This document shows, piece after piece, positions 18,180 through 29,925 of a stretch of DNA of 64,000 bases (the first letter of the stretch is position 1; every line of letters begins with the position of its first letter). Below the pieces are notes generated by a model. The model had not been told where the DNA came from and made no database searches. It saw only the letters and a program-made list of their open reading frames with translations. This DNA comes from Tubulanus polymorphus (Eukaryota; Nemertea; Palaeonemertea; Tubulaniformes; Tubulanidae), in assembly GCF_964204645.1 (NCBI RefSeq), contig NC_134029.1, forward strand, positions 16,016,450-16,080,449. Reading direction: 5' to 3'. A program made the position numbers and the translations under genes.

Positions 18180-19960
18180 ATGCCGCCGAAGGAAGGAGAC
18201 GAAACTGAGAGACGTCTGAGAGCCAGACGGTCTGCAAATAAGGGTATAGTAACGAAACAATTAGAAGGTTTGGATCTCAGCTCAAGTAGCAAGCTAACGT
18301 GCTGGAATTGGAATCCGCGATGGAATCGTTGAGTCGGAAGATTGCTGTTATTCGAGATTTGGATCTACAAATATTAGAGCTGGTGGATGAAACCGCATTG
18401 GAAGAGACAGTGATTGAGTTCGACTCATATCTGGAAGAGCTTGAGAAGAAGAGATTTTTGATTGGTAAGTCCATTCAAAAGTATTTTACACAATTTCACG
18501 AAAATGGAAAATCGAAAACAAAAATGCAGCATAGTAGTCGTTTGCCGAAACTTGACTTGCCTAAATTTTCCGGTAAAATATTAGACTTTCGGCCCTTTTG
18601 GGATAGTTTTAAAGCGGCAATACACGATGATATACATTTAAGTGATGTTCAGAAGTTTACTTATTTGAGAGTGCAACTCGAGGGTGAGGCTGCGCGGGCT
18701 ATTGCTGGAATCTCGTTGACGGCTGATAATTATATAGCTGCCGTAGAAATACTAAATAAGCGTTTTGATCAGGATTCAAGAGTTGTGAATGCTTACATGC
18801 AATTGATGTTAGATTTGAAAGCCCCCAAGGAAAATCTCCGAGAATTACGTGAATTTTCGGATTCTATAGAATCTGCGGTTAGAGGACTTGAAACGTTGGG
18901 TAAAAGCTCTGACTCGTATGGTGATTTACTCACACCCGTTATAAGTAAGTTACCTGCTCCGACACTAAGAAATATTGCGCGATTAAATGGAGGAACGGTA
19001 GAGATGACCCTTACATGTTTGCTTTCTTTTCTTACAACTGAATTAAACGTTATGGAGTCTTGTAGTAGACCAGATGATCATACGCAAACATACGAGTACG
19101 GATCAGCATCAGCGCTACATTCGAATATAAAAAGTCGTCCATGTGTTTATTGTAAGAATTTACACAACCCAACTGATTGTAAAGTTGTTTCTGACGTTGA
19201 AAAACGTAGAATTTTGTTAAAACAATCTGGCCGTTGTTTCAATTGCTTTGGTAATCATATAGTGAGTCAGTGTCGTTCTCGTTTCAGATGTAAATTATGC
19301 GATAAAAAGCATCATACAAGTATTTGTCCTGGCAAGTCCAACCAGCGTGTTCAATTTGATCGAAGTAAATTCACTGCGGGAAATAAAGACGGTAGCACCA
19401 GCACTCTAAGATCTGAGGCTTGTGAAATTGGGTCTGGTTCAAATGCCACAAATTCCAAACATTCAGATATTTCACAATGTAATTCCGCATCTGAATTAAG
19501 CACAGAAGTGAAACAGTATTTTACATCAGCAGATTGTGCAGTTCTTTTAAAGACTGCAGTTGCTACCCTTGCTTCCCCTACAAATGAATTTATTGGTGAA
19601 GCACACATACCCTTCGATGAAGGGGCGACACGATCATTTGTTTCGCGAGCACTTGTTGATAAATTAGGTTTGCATCCGGTAAGGTCAGAGTTTATTAGTG
19701 TAACTAGATTTGGAGGAGATAAATCCATTACTAGGAAAATGGATGTGGTGGAATTTGACGTTGTAACTTTGGATAAAAAACGCATTCGGATAAGTACTTT
19801 AGTTTGTCCTACAATAGCAACACCGCTAGCCAATCGTGTGCAGTACTCGGTGTCTAGATATCCGTATTTGAAAGGGCTTAAGTTAGCTAACAATATGTCT
19901 GATTATGATTTATTTGATGTAACACTACTTATAGGTGCAGATTTATATTGGTCTTTTATT
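18180..19960 (+). pseudogene. BEL/Pao gag and aspartic protease region
   Basis: ATG at 18180-18182 (MPPKEGDETERR...). One missing base near 18298 moves the frame to the long frame starting 18299. Domains: a helical gag-like region (DUF1759 type; LPKLDLPKFSGKILDFRPFW), three zinc knuckles (CVYCKNLHNPTDC, CFNCFGNHIVSQC, CKLCDKKHHTSIC), then a retropepsin-like DUF1758 domain (FDEGATRSFVSRALVDKLGL ... LLIGADLYW). The catalytic triad reads Asp-Glu-Gly instead of Asp-Ser/Thr-Gly. The frame runs into the Helentron-like insertion at 19961, which adds about 65 spurious codons. Confidence 0.85.
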
Positions 19961-20122
19961 AGGGTTTTCTGTTATTTCACAGAAAACCCTATTGATATCC
20001 GCGTAATTATTATTAGGGTTTTCTGTTATTTCACAGAAAACCCTATTGATATCCGCGTGATTATTATTAGGGTTTTCTGTTATTTCACAGAAAACCCTAT
20101 TGATATCCGCGTGATTATTAAT
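19961..20122. repeat. Three tandem 54-bp copies of the Helentron-like 5' end
   Basis: Unit starts at 19961, 20015 and 20069. Each contains TAGGGTTTTCTGT-TATTTC-ACAGAAAACCCTA, a 13-bp-arm hairpin with a 6-nt loop, followed by TTGATATCCGCGTGATTATT. A single diverged copy is at 26521-26566. Confidence 0.9.
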
Positions 20123-21123
20123 ATTATTATTTTCTTCCACACTATTTTTACCAAAAGAACATAGGCTTTGTTACCTTACCGCTGTTTCATATACAATCCA
20201 TATAATATCGTTCACCTCACTGAGATCTACAAATAGCCCGCGTGTTTTTTCACGAATCATCGTTACAAAAGCGCTGTCGGGCCGTAAACATCGAAAATTT
20301 AGCCCCATTCAATGGGGCGACATGTTTTTCGAGTCGTCATCCCGAAATCAACCCGCAGGCCGACTGTCACTTCGATTATCAATTCAAGTATAAATGAACT
20401 AATTTATTGCCGCAGACTTCACATTCAGTAAACTAAACACGCCGAAGAGATATAGCGGAGAAAAGCTGTTATGTCGACGAGGTATCAAAATAAAAGAATA
20501 TATTACTTTATTCGGCCGCGGGCTTCAACCTCTATATCAATACCATCAATACTCTATATTTCCTACAGTACATACCGATCATTGTCAAATGCACAAGGTA
20601 TTTACTAAATACAAGTATATAACACATAATCCTTTCCGTATGCTGGACTCACACTTGACATTCGGAGTAAGCGTTCGCTGTGGGGGAAAGGGATCGTTCG
20701 CTGTGTCGCTCGAAGTGTTTATCGAGTTTGACGCGGCTTTAGGCCTACCGGTACTGAGCTTCATTGTATCAAACAAACACAGTACAATTGTTGCGTTTAT
20801 TAACGGACTCATTGGATTGAACTTCAAAACAAAATTTACGATATTTAGGTGGGTTGTTAAATTCAATAGGCCTACGACCAATCTGTCCAGATGTTAGGCC
20901 TACACATATACAAAGGCCTACATAGGCTAGTAGCCTCTACTAGGTTAAGCGTTCGCTGTGGGGGAAAGGAGATCGTTCGCTGTGTCGCTTGAAGTGTTTA
21001 TCGAGTTTTACGCGACCTTAAGGCTTTAGTATGGTGGCTGATAAGGGCCATGCGTAAAAAAACACGTATATGCAAATGAGGGCGGCATTATGACAAAACG
21101 ACAAAACTAAAATAACGCGACAA
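20123..21123. repeat. Helentron-like body modules (1 kb)
   Basis: Two modules repeated elsewhere. The first (20123-20440; TACCTTACCGCTG, GATCTACAAATAGCC, CGTTACAAAAGCGCTGTCGG) recurs at 26085-26310, 26600-26900 and 34625-34925. The second (20440-21030; GCCGAAGAGATATAGCGGAG, AAGCGTTCGCTGTGGGGGAA) recurs at 32345-32870 and 35262-35580. No coding sequence; the frame at 20589-20897 reads repeat DNA. Confidence 0.7.
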
Positions 21124-24100
21124 AACAATAATTTTGGTTTTATCGCCCGCGACAATTCATTATTTTGGTTTTATCGCCCGCGATAATTCATTATTTCGGT
21201 TTTATCGCCCGCGACAATTCATTATTTTGGTTTTATCGCCCGCGACAATTCATTATTTTGGTTTTATCGCCCGCGACAATTCATTATTTTGGTTTTATCG
21301 CCCGCGACAATTCATTAGTTTGGTTTTGTCACCCGCGACAATTCATTATTTTGGTTTTATCGCCCGCGACAATTCATTAGTTTGGTTTTGTCACCCGCGA
21401 CAATTCAAGATTTTGGTTTTTCTGCCGCGACAATTCATTTTTTGGATTTGTCGCCCACGACAATACAATATTTTGGTTTTATCGCCAGCGACAATTCATT
21501 ATTTTGGTTTTATCGCCCGCGACAATTCATTATTTTGGTTTTATTACCCGCGACAATTCATAAGTTTGGTTTTGTCACCCGCGACAAATCAATATTTTGG
21601 TTTTGTCGCCCATGACAATTCAATATTTTGGTTTTTATCGCCCGCGACAATTCATTATTTTGGTTTTATCGCCCGCGACAATTCATTATTTTGGTTTTAT
21701 CGCCGGCGACAATTTTTTTTTTGTCGCGGCTTTATCGCCCGCGACAATTCATTATTTTGGTTTTATCGCCCGCAACAATTCATTAGTTTGGTTTTGTCAC
21801 CCGCGACAAATCAATATTTTGGTTTTGTCGCCCATGACAGTTCAATATTTTGGTTTTTATCGCCTGCGACAATTCAATATTTTGGTTTTATCGCCCGCGA
21901 TAATTCATTATTTTGGTTTTGTCGCCTGAGAAAATTCATTATTTTTGTTTTATCGCCCGCGACAATTCATTATTACGGTTTTATCGCCCGCGACAATTCA
22001 TTATTACGGTTTTGTCGCCTGCGACAATTCATTATTTTGGTTTTATCGCCCGCGACAATTCATTATTTTGGTTTTATCGCCCGCGACAATTCATTATTTT
22101 GGTTTTATCGCCCGCGACAATTCATTATTTTGGTTTTATCGCCCGCGACAATTCATTATTTTGGTTTTGTCGCCTCGACAATTCTTTTTTTGGTTTTGTC
22201 GCCCGCGACAATTCATTAGTTTGGTTTTGTCGCCCGCGACAATTCAATATTTTGGTTTTGTCGACCGCGACAATTCAATATTTTGGTTTTGTCGACCGCG
22301 ACAATTCAATATTTTGGTTTTGTCGCCGGCGACAATTCATTATTTTGGTTTTGTCGCCCGCGACAATCAATATTTTGGTTTTATCGCCGGCGACAATTCA
22401 TTATTTTGGTTTTGTCGCCTGGACAATTCACCATTTTGGTTTTGTCGCCTGCGACAATTCATTATTTTGGTTTTGTGGCCCCGACAATTCTTTTTTTGGT
22501 TTTGTCGCCCACGACAATTCATTAGTTTGGTTTTGTCGCCCGCGACAATCAATATTTTGGTTTTATCGCCCACGACAATTCATTACTTTGGTTTTATCTC
22601 CAGCGACAATTCATTATTTTGGTTTTGTCGCCCACGACAATTCATTTTTTTGGTTTTGTCGCCCGAGACAATTCATTATTTTGGTTTTATCGCCCGCGAT
22701 AATTCATTATTTTGGTTTTATCGCCCGCGACAATTCATTAGTTTGGTTTTGTCACCCGCGACAATTCAAGATTTTGGTTTTTCTGCCGCGACAATTCATT
22801 TTTTGGATTTGTCGCCCACGACAATACAATATTTTGGTTTTATCGCCAGCGACAATTCATTATTTTGGTTTTATCGCCCGCTACAATTCATTATTTTGGT
22901 TTTATCGCCCGCGACAATTCATTAATTTGGTTTTGTCACCCGCGACAATACAATATTTTGGTTTTATCACCAGCGACAATTCATTATTTTGGTTTTATTG
23001 CCCGCGACAATTCATTATTTTGGTTTTATCGCCCGCGACAATTCATTAATTTGGTTTTGTCACCCGCGACAAAACAATAATTTTGGTTTTGTCGCCCGCG
23101 ACAATTCATTATTTTGGTTTTATCGCCCGCAACAATTCATTAGTTTGGTTTTGTCACCCGTGACAATTCAAGATTTTGGTTTTTCTGCCGCGACAATTCA
23201 TTTTTTGGATTTGTCGCCCACGACAATACAATATTTTGGTTTTATCGCCAGCGACAATTCATTATTTTTGTTTTATCGCCCGCGACAATTCATTATTTTG
23301 GTTTTATCGCCTGCGACAATTCATTAATTTGGTTTTGTCACCCGCGACAAAACAATAATTTTGGTTTTGTCGCCCGCGACAATTCATTATTTTGGTTTTA
23401 TCGCCCGCGACAATTCATTATTTTGGTTTTATCGCCCGCGACAATTCATAAGTTTGGTTTTGTCACCCGCCACAAATCAATATTTTGGTTTTGTCGCCCA
23501 TGACAATTCAATATTTTGGTTTTTATCGCCCGCGACAATTCATTATTTTGGTTTTATCGCCCGCGACAATTCATTATTTTGGTTTTATCGCCCGCGAAAA
23601 TTTTTTTTTTGTCGCGGCTTTATCGCCCGCGACAATTCATTATTTTGGTTTTATCGCCCGCAACAATTCATTAGTTTGGTTTTGTCGCCCGCGACAATTC
23701 AAGATTTTGGTTTTTCTGCTGCGACAATTCATTATTTTGGTTTTGTCGCCTGGACAATTCACCATTTTGGTTTTGTCGCCCGCGGCAATTCATTATTTTG
23801 GTTTTGTCGCCCCGACAATTCTTTTTTTGGTTTTGTCGCCCGCGACAATTCATTAGTTTGGTTTTATAGCCCACGACAATTCATTTCTTTGGTTTTGTCG
23901 CCCGCGACAATTCATTATTTTGGTTTTATCGCCCGCGACAATTCATTATTTTGGTTTTATAGCCCACGACAATTCATTACTTTGGTTTTATCTCCAGCGA
24001 CAATTCATTAGTTTTGTCGCCTCGACAATTCTTTTTTTGGTTTTGTCGCCCGCGACAATTCATTAGTTTGGTTTTGTCGCCCGCGACAATTCAATATTTT

Positions 24101-25990
24101 GGTTTTATCGCCTGCGACAATTCAATATTTTGGTTTTATCGCCCGCGATAATTCATTATTTTGGTTTTGTCGCCTGAGAAAATTCATTATTTTTGTTTTA
24201 TCGCCCGCGACAATTCATAATTACGGTTTTATCGCCCGCGACAATTCATTATTTTGGTTTTGTCACCCGCGACAATTCATTATTACGGTTTTGTCGCCTG
24301 CGACAATTCATTATTTTGGTTTTATCGCCAGCGACAATTCATTATTTTGGTTTTATCGCCCGTGACAATTCATTATTTTGGTTTTATCGCCCGCGACAAT
24401 TCATTATTTTGGTTTTATCGCCCGCGACAATTCATTATTTTGGTTTTATCGCCTCGACAATTCTTTTTTTGGTTTTGTCGCCCGCGACAATTCATTAGTT
24501 TGGTTTTGTCGCCCGTGACAATTCAATATTTTGGTTTTGTCGACCGCGACAATTCATTATTTTGGTTTTATCGCCGGCGACAATTCATTATTTTGGTTTT
24601 GTCGCCTGGACAATTCACCATTTTGGTTTTGTCACCTGCGACAATTCATTATTTTGGTTTTGTGGCCCCGACAATTCTTTTTTTGGTTTTGTCGCCCACA
24701 ACAATTCATAAGTTTGGTTTTGTCGCCCGCGACAATCAATATTTTGGTTTTATCGCCCACGACAATTCATTACTTTGGTTTTATCTCCAGCGACAATTCA
24801 TTATTTTGGTTTTGTCGCCCACGACAATTCATTTTTTTGGTTTTGTCGCCCGAGTCAATTCATTATTTTGGTTTTATCGCCCGCGACAATTCATTATTTT
24901 GGTTTTATCGCCCGCAACAATTCATTAGTTTGGTTTTGTCACCTGCGACAATTCAAGATTTTGGTTTTGTCGCCCGAGTCAATTCATTATTTTGGTTTTA
25001 TCGCCCGCGACAATTCATTATTTTGGTTTTATCGCCCGCAACAATTCATTAGTTTGGTTTTGTCGCCCGCGACAATTCATTAGTTTGGTTTTGTCGCCCG
25101 CGACAATCAATATTTCGGTTTTATAGCCCACGACAATTCATTACTTTGGTTTTATCTCCAGCGACAATTCATTAGTTTTGTCGCCTCGACAATTCTTTTT
25201 TTGGTTTTGTCGCCCGCGACAATTCATTAGTTTGGTTTTGTCGCCCGCGACAATTCAATATTTTGGTTTTATCGCCTGCGACAATTCAATATTTTGGTTT
25301 TATCGCCCGCGATAATTCATTATTTTGGTTTTGTCGCCTGAGAAAATTCATTATTTTTGTTTTATCGCCCGCGACAATTCATAATTACGGTTTTATCGCC
25401 CGCGACAATTCATTATTTTGGTTTTGTCGCCCGCGACAATTCATTATTACGGTTTTGTCGCCTGCGACAATTCATTATTTTGGTTTTATCGCCAGCGACA
25501 ATTCATTATTTTGGTTTTATCGCCCGTGACAATTCATTATTTTGGTTTTATCGCCCGCGACAATTCATTATTTTGGTTTTATCGCCCGCGACAATTCATT
25601 ATTTTGGTTTTATCGCCTCGACAATTCTTTTTTTGGTTTTGTCCCCCGCGACAATTCATTATTTTGGTTTTATCGCCGCGACAATTCAATATTTTGGTTT
25701 TAACGCCCGCGACAATTCATTATTGTGGTTTTATCGCCCGCGACAATTCATTATTTTGGTTTTATCGCCCGCGACAATTCATTATTTTTGTTTTGTCGCC
25801 GGTGACAATTCAATATTTTGGTTTTGTCACCCGCGACAATTCATAATTTTGGTTTTATCGCCCGCGATAATTCATTATTTTGGTTTTATCGCCCGCGACA
25901 ATTCATTATTTTTGTTTTGTCGCCCGTGACAATTCAATATTTTGGTTTTGTCACCCGCGACAATTCATAATTTTGGTTTTGTCCCCGTGG
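21124..25990. repeat. 31-bp minisatellite array, about 4.9 kb
   Basis: Around 155 units of a 31-bp repeat, typical form ATTTTGGTTTTATCGCCCGC plus GACAATTCATT. Variants alternate TTATCGCC and TTGTCGCC; the latter makes a near-perfect 16-bp palindrome TTGTCGCCCGCGACAA. Longer-period structure is present: a run at 24000-24470 recurs at 25165-25640 (offset 1164 bp) and a variant run with TTTCTGCCGCGACAA recurs at about 21420, 22770 and 23185. All long frames here arise because 31 bp has few stops and cycles through three frames. Confidence 0.95.
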
Positions 25991-27115
25991 TTTTGTCGGA
26001 ATATTAAGTTTTTTGGTCGAACAGTGTGTTAAGGTCGTTTTGGAAATTTACTCGGTCTGGTATATTTTGGATACAATCCGTCTGATATCATTCAGCTCAC
26101 TTCGATCTACAAATAACCCGTGCGTATTTTGAAGAATCATCGTTACAAAAGCACTGTCGGGCCATAAACATCGAAAATTGAGCCCCATTCAAAGAGCCGA
26201 CATGTTTTTCTAAGTCCTCTTTCCGAAATCTACCGCACGTTTCTTGTCACATCAATTATCAATTCAAGCATAAATTAACAAATTTATTACCCAAAGATTG
26301 CACATTCTGTCGCGGTTTTTAAAAACTAATTTTAACAATAGCCCATTGTCTTCATAAAATCATATTACCGATATACAGGAAATTTACTACTTTAGATTTT
26401 AAAAGCACTGTCGAGCTGTAAACATCGACGAATCGACGTGTGTCACTACATCGTCGTTCCGCGGATCAGCTGCGAGTTTCACCTCATCATGAGAATCAAA
26501 TCGAGTACAAATTAATTTATTAGGGTTTTCTGTTTCTTCACAGAAAACCCTATTGAAATTCGCGTGATTATTATTATTTTTTTTTCCCTTTTCCACATAG
26601 TTTTTGTTAAAAGTGTAAAGGCTTCCTTACCTTACCGCTGTCGCCGATACAATCCGTATGATGTCCTTCAGCTCACTTCAATCTCCAGATACTGCATGGG
26701 AATTTTGATAAATCCACGTTATAAAGGCACTGTCGAGCCGTAAACATCGGAAATTTGGCTCCATTCAATTAGTAGCCATGTTGTGTTTTCTTACCGATAT
26801 TTCTCTCTTCTTTTCGAGGAAGAGCTATCGAATTATTCCCTCTCTTCTCCACAATCAATTTCAAAGTTAATTTTATGAATTTATTGCTCAGCGGGTCCGA
26901 GTCCAAGAGTTTACGAGTCCGGCGTTCGCGTGTCTGACAGGTTTACGGGCATTTGTTTGTTACCTCTTTAATATTTTTGATTTCTTGTTATTCCGGTTAT
27001 TTTATTTAAGTATATTGCTGATCAGTTCATGTAACCAAAAGCGTCAATAAACAGACTTTGAAATGATCAAGTTTAAATCAAGGTCGTTGAGTCGCGGAAG
27101 GCTACTAGAATTACG
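25991..27115. repeat. Mixed Helentron-like repeat fragments
   Basis: 25991-26080 is the unique flank that follows the minisatellite (GTCGGAATATTAAG, GGTCGAACAGTGTG), repeated at 34240 and 39670. Then partial body modules, a 5' end with its TAGGGTTTTCTGT hairpin at 26521, and a further module to about 26900. 26900-27115 is unassigned. No genes seen. Confidence 0.6.
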
Positions 27116-27124
27116 TTCGTCTCA

Positions 27125-29204
27125 GGCAAAAGGTAGAAAGTTTCTTTTGTCGAATGTCGTATAGCGCCGCCGCGGTCGAAAATCGAACTAATCTGTCAAG
27201 TCGATAATTTTCTAAGTGAGAAGACGCCGCGTTCAGTTCGCGGTACACTGTACGTACAGTTTTTCGATACACTGCTATTCAACAAATTTGTTTTCAAGTT
27301 GAAGTTCACAGCGCGCTATTCAGTTTTCAGAAGTAGAGGGCTAAAATAACATCATTCGTAAGATCTCAGATTGAATATTTTCATCTGATTCAGAGCTCAG
27401 TTCATTGTATAAAATGTGTTATTTCATGTATTAGACAGTTACTTCTATTACTCTGACAGGAGTTTTTATGTCATAATTTTTTTACCTCACTCATGTGTAA
27501 CTCAATTATAGCAGAGTTGATAGTTTAATTATCAATTATTAATTTATAAATAAATTAGTATTATTAATCTAATTATTGGATTGATTATTATTAAGAGATA
27601 TGACATAATAAACATATATATAATGCACAGATATGGATGTTATATATAATGCAAAGATATGGATGTTATAATGATAATGTGTTTCTACTCGCATAGAAAT
27701 GAGACTAAAGTTTTCCTGTTTGGATATTCTAAAAGCTTATAAGTCCTTTACCAAGGATATGAATGGTTTGTGATGATATTATGTTAACTAAATTCATTTG
27801 TTGGTTGAACGATTTCAATTAATATCGCAATATTTAGCATTCGTGATATAATTAATATGATAGAGATATGGCCATTTGTCTATTGTTTATGTTAGCAAAA
27901 GATTGCATTTGATATAGAAGGCTTTAAAATGTTTTGATGTATGGTTGAGATTTTCAAAATAAATGTTATGCTTACATGAGATAATTGGAACTAGATGTTT
28001 TATTTCATTTTTATCAAGTATCGATGGATGAGAAGTCTTTCGACGATGTGCAGTTAGGCCATTAGAGTTTGCCTTAAAATACTTTACTCTCAGTCTAAGC
28101 TGAATTTAATTCATACCGCCGTTACAGTACCATAAAATTCACACAAAATCTTTAGCGTCATTGGAATAGGACGTCCCCTGTTTCACATCCGGCAGGTGTG
28201 TTGACGGAGTTTAATAAGGTACACCAAATCTATTAAAACGATCGCTATTTCAAAATCAAATCATCCCGAAGAAATTGGGGATTCGAACCTATCGGATATA
28301 TACTGGTACTCGGCGTCTTTCCACTTAACAAAACATCGTCAATAACATTAGTTCTTATTATTGCTAAGTAGCGGCGCTACCGGTACTGTCGAATCTGTAT
28401 GTAAGCGAAAAACACAAATCCCCTTGGTTATTGTATATAAAGAAAATATTTGACGACATTGGCTTATCTTACATATGGTTACAGCAATACACGGAAAATT
28501 ATAAAACGCTCTCCAAGTACGTGAAACAAGTCCTCCGTGACCAACACGTACAAGAAATGCTTCAAAAAGTGAATGACGATCAGCAGTATGTTAATTTCAA
28601 ACTATCTAAGAACGATGTTAGGCTTGAAAAATATATAACTCAACTTGACGGAAGTCTTGTGCATAGCTTATTCGAATTCAGAATTGGTTCCTATTTATTA
28701 CCGGTAAATAATCGATCGAACGCTCATAGACCGAAGTGAAAGACTGTGCCCTGCCTGTAACACCGTAGGAGATGAGCTTCACTTCATTTATGACTGCACT
28801 TTGCTAAGTGATCTGCGTGATAATTCCATCCATTTAAGTATGTCCAGAAACTTGGAAATATTAAGGAATCCTACCCCACAATTAGCTAAATTTATCCAGT
28901 TAGGTTTAAGTTTATACAAATCCCTCCAGTGAATTGTGATATATCTTGCTGTATATAATTCAATCTCTGTACTTGCTTTGTTTGTAAATAGTTTTATTAC
29001 TGAAAGTTTGATATTAAATTTTGTTAATTCCTATTTTGTTTTGTATATATGTATATAATTCTGTTCATGTTTTGTAAATTTTTATATTCCATATTTTGTA
29101 TTCAATCTTGCCTCCACGTACCATTCTTATGGTTGGAGTGAAATAAATATCTTATCTTATCTTATCTTATCTTATCGGACATTAGAAACTTTCTACCTTT
29201 TGCC
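27125..29204. mobile_element. 2.08-kb DNA transposon with 9-bp TSD
   Basis: Ends are perfect inverted repeats of GGCAAAAGGTAGAAAGTTTC (27125-27144 and 29185-29204). TTCGTCTCA occurs directly outside both ends (27116-27124 and 29205-29213), a 9-bp target duplication as for Mutator-like elements, though the inverted repeats are short. No transposase. Contains a 3' LINE fragment next to its right end. 27145-28430 shows no gene; small ATATGGATGTTAT direct repeats lie at 27630-27680. Confidence 0.75.
28425..29175 (+). mobile_element. LINE 3' fragment with (CTTAT)n tail
   Basis: 5'-truncated non-LTR retrotransposon end. The frame at 28431-28739 reads the C-terminal ORF2 region (WLQQYTENYKTLSKYVKQ..., FEFRIGSYLLPVNN); after a frameshift near 28730 the zinc-knuckle tail is readable (RLCPACNTVGDELHFIYDC) and ends at a stop near 28932. 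A 3' UTR follows and then a CTTAT microsatellite (29149-29175) after AATAAATAT. Clade not determined; CR1/L2-like elements have this type of C-x2-C...H...C tail. Confidence 0.7.
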
Positions 29205-29421
29205 TTCGTCTCAGAGAGAAAACAAACGACAGAAAAGTATCAGGTGATTATCGATAGCCTACAACGGTACACACAGTTGACAAACAGTGTTAGGCCTGCG
29301 CCGGTTGGTGCGTACTGGGACTAAATATACTGGTTGGTCAGTTGGTTCGGTTGTGAAGTGTGGAAGCTAAGATTATAAGAAAGCCTACCGGTATTTATTT
29401 GTCTATAGGCCTATTATATAG

Positions 29422-29765
29422 AAGCCAATACCATTTTAAGTACGTAGTTGTTAACCGCACGTGACTGTACGGTGATCTCCACAGGTTAACCGCGTACGTG
29501 AGGTCCCTACTAAGTCTATAATGCCAATCGTGAGTTCCTAGTAGCCAATACCATTTTAAGTACGAAACTGTAACGTGTACGTGACTGTACGGTGATATCC
29601 ACAGGTTAACCGTACGTGAGTTCCCTACTTACGCCGTACGTGAGTTCCTAGTAGCCGATACCATTTTAAGTACGAAATTGTAACGCGTACGTGACTGTAC
29701 GGTGATATCCACAGGTTAACCGTACGTGAGTTCCCTAAAAACGCTGTACGTGAGTTCCTATAATC
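29422..29765. repeat. Tandem repeat, about 110-121 bp, three copies
   Basis: Units begin AGCCAATACCATTTTAAGTA at 29422, 29543 and 29653 (periods 121 and 110). Each holds GTACGTGACTGTACGGTGAT, CCACAGGTTAACCG and TACGTGAGTTCC, words with overlapping GTAC-centred inverted repeats. Confidence 0.85.
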
Positions 29766-29854
29766 TGCAAACGCGCATGCGTAAAAGAATAGAGTTTGGG
29801 TTAGGTGAGGCTAGGCTATTTGTAAATCAAATTTCATCCACCCACCAGTTACGT

Positions 29855-29925
29855 TCTGTGGCACAGTGGGTAAATCACTGGACTACTACTGGATTTTTTT
29901 TTCGTTTGGTTTCGAATCCCAATAT
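29855..29925 (+). repeat. tRNA-derived SINE head
   Basis: A-box TGGCACAGTGGGTAAATC at 29859 and B-box GGTTTCGAATCCC at 29908-29920, 49 bases apart, close to tRNA spacing. The rest is not a foldable tRNA (T run between boxes), so a SINE promoter is more likely than a tRNA gene. The SINE tail and boundaries were not identified. Confidence 0.5.

Noticed and set aside
20585-20897. Frames of 98-102 codons on both strands in the Helentron-like body
   Set aside because: Repeated at 32.6 and 35.4 kb with broken frames; repeat DNA without domains.
21124-25990. Dozens of long overlapping frames (FGFIARDNSLFWFYRP-type proteins) in three phases
   Set aside because: They are translations of a 31-bp tandem repeat that lacks stops; the same peptide words appear in every frame, and no start, domain or codon bias supports them.
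21124-25990. Possible CRISPR array (about 31-bp repeats, partly palindromic)
   Set aside because: Units are head-to-tail with no unique spacers, and the DNA is eukaryotic with no cas genes.
29855-29925. A functional tRNA gene
   Set aside because: Box spacing fits but a T run lies between the boxes and acceptor stems do not pair; SINE head preferred.
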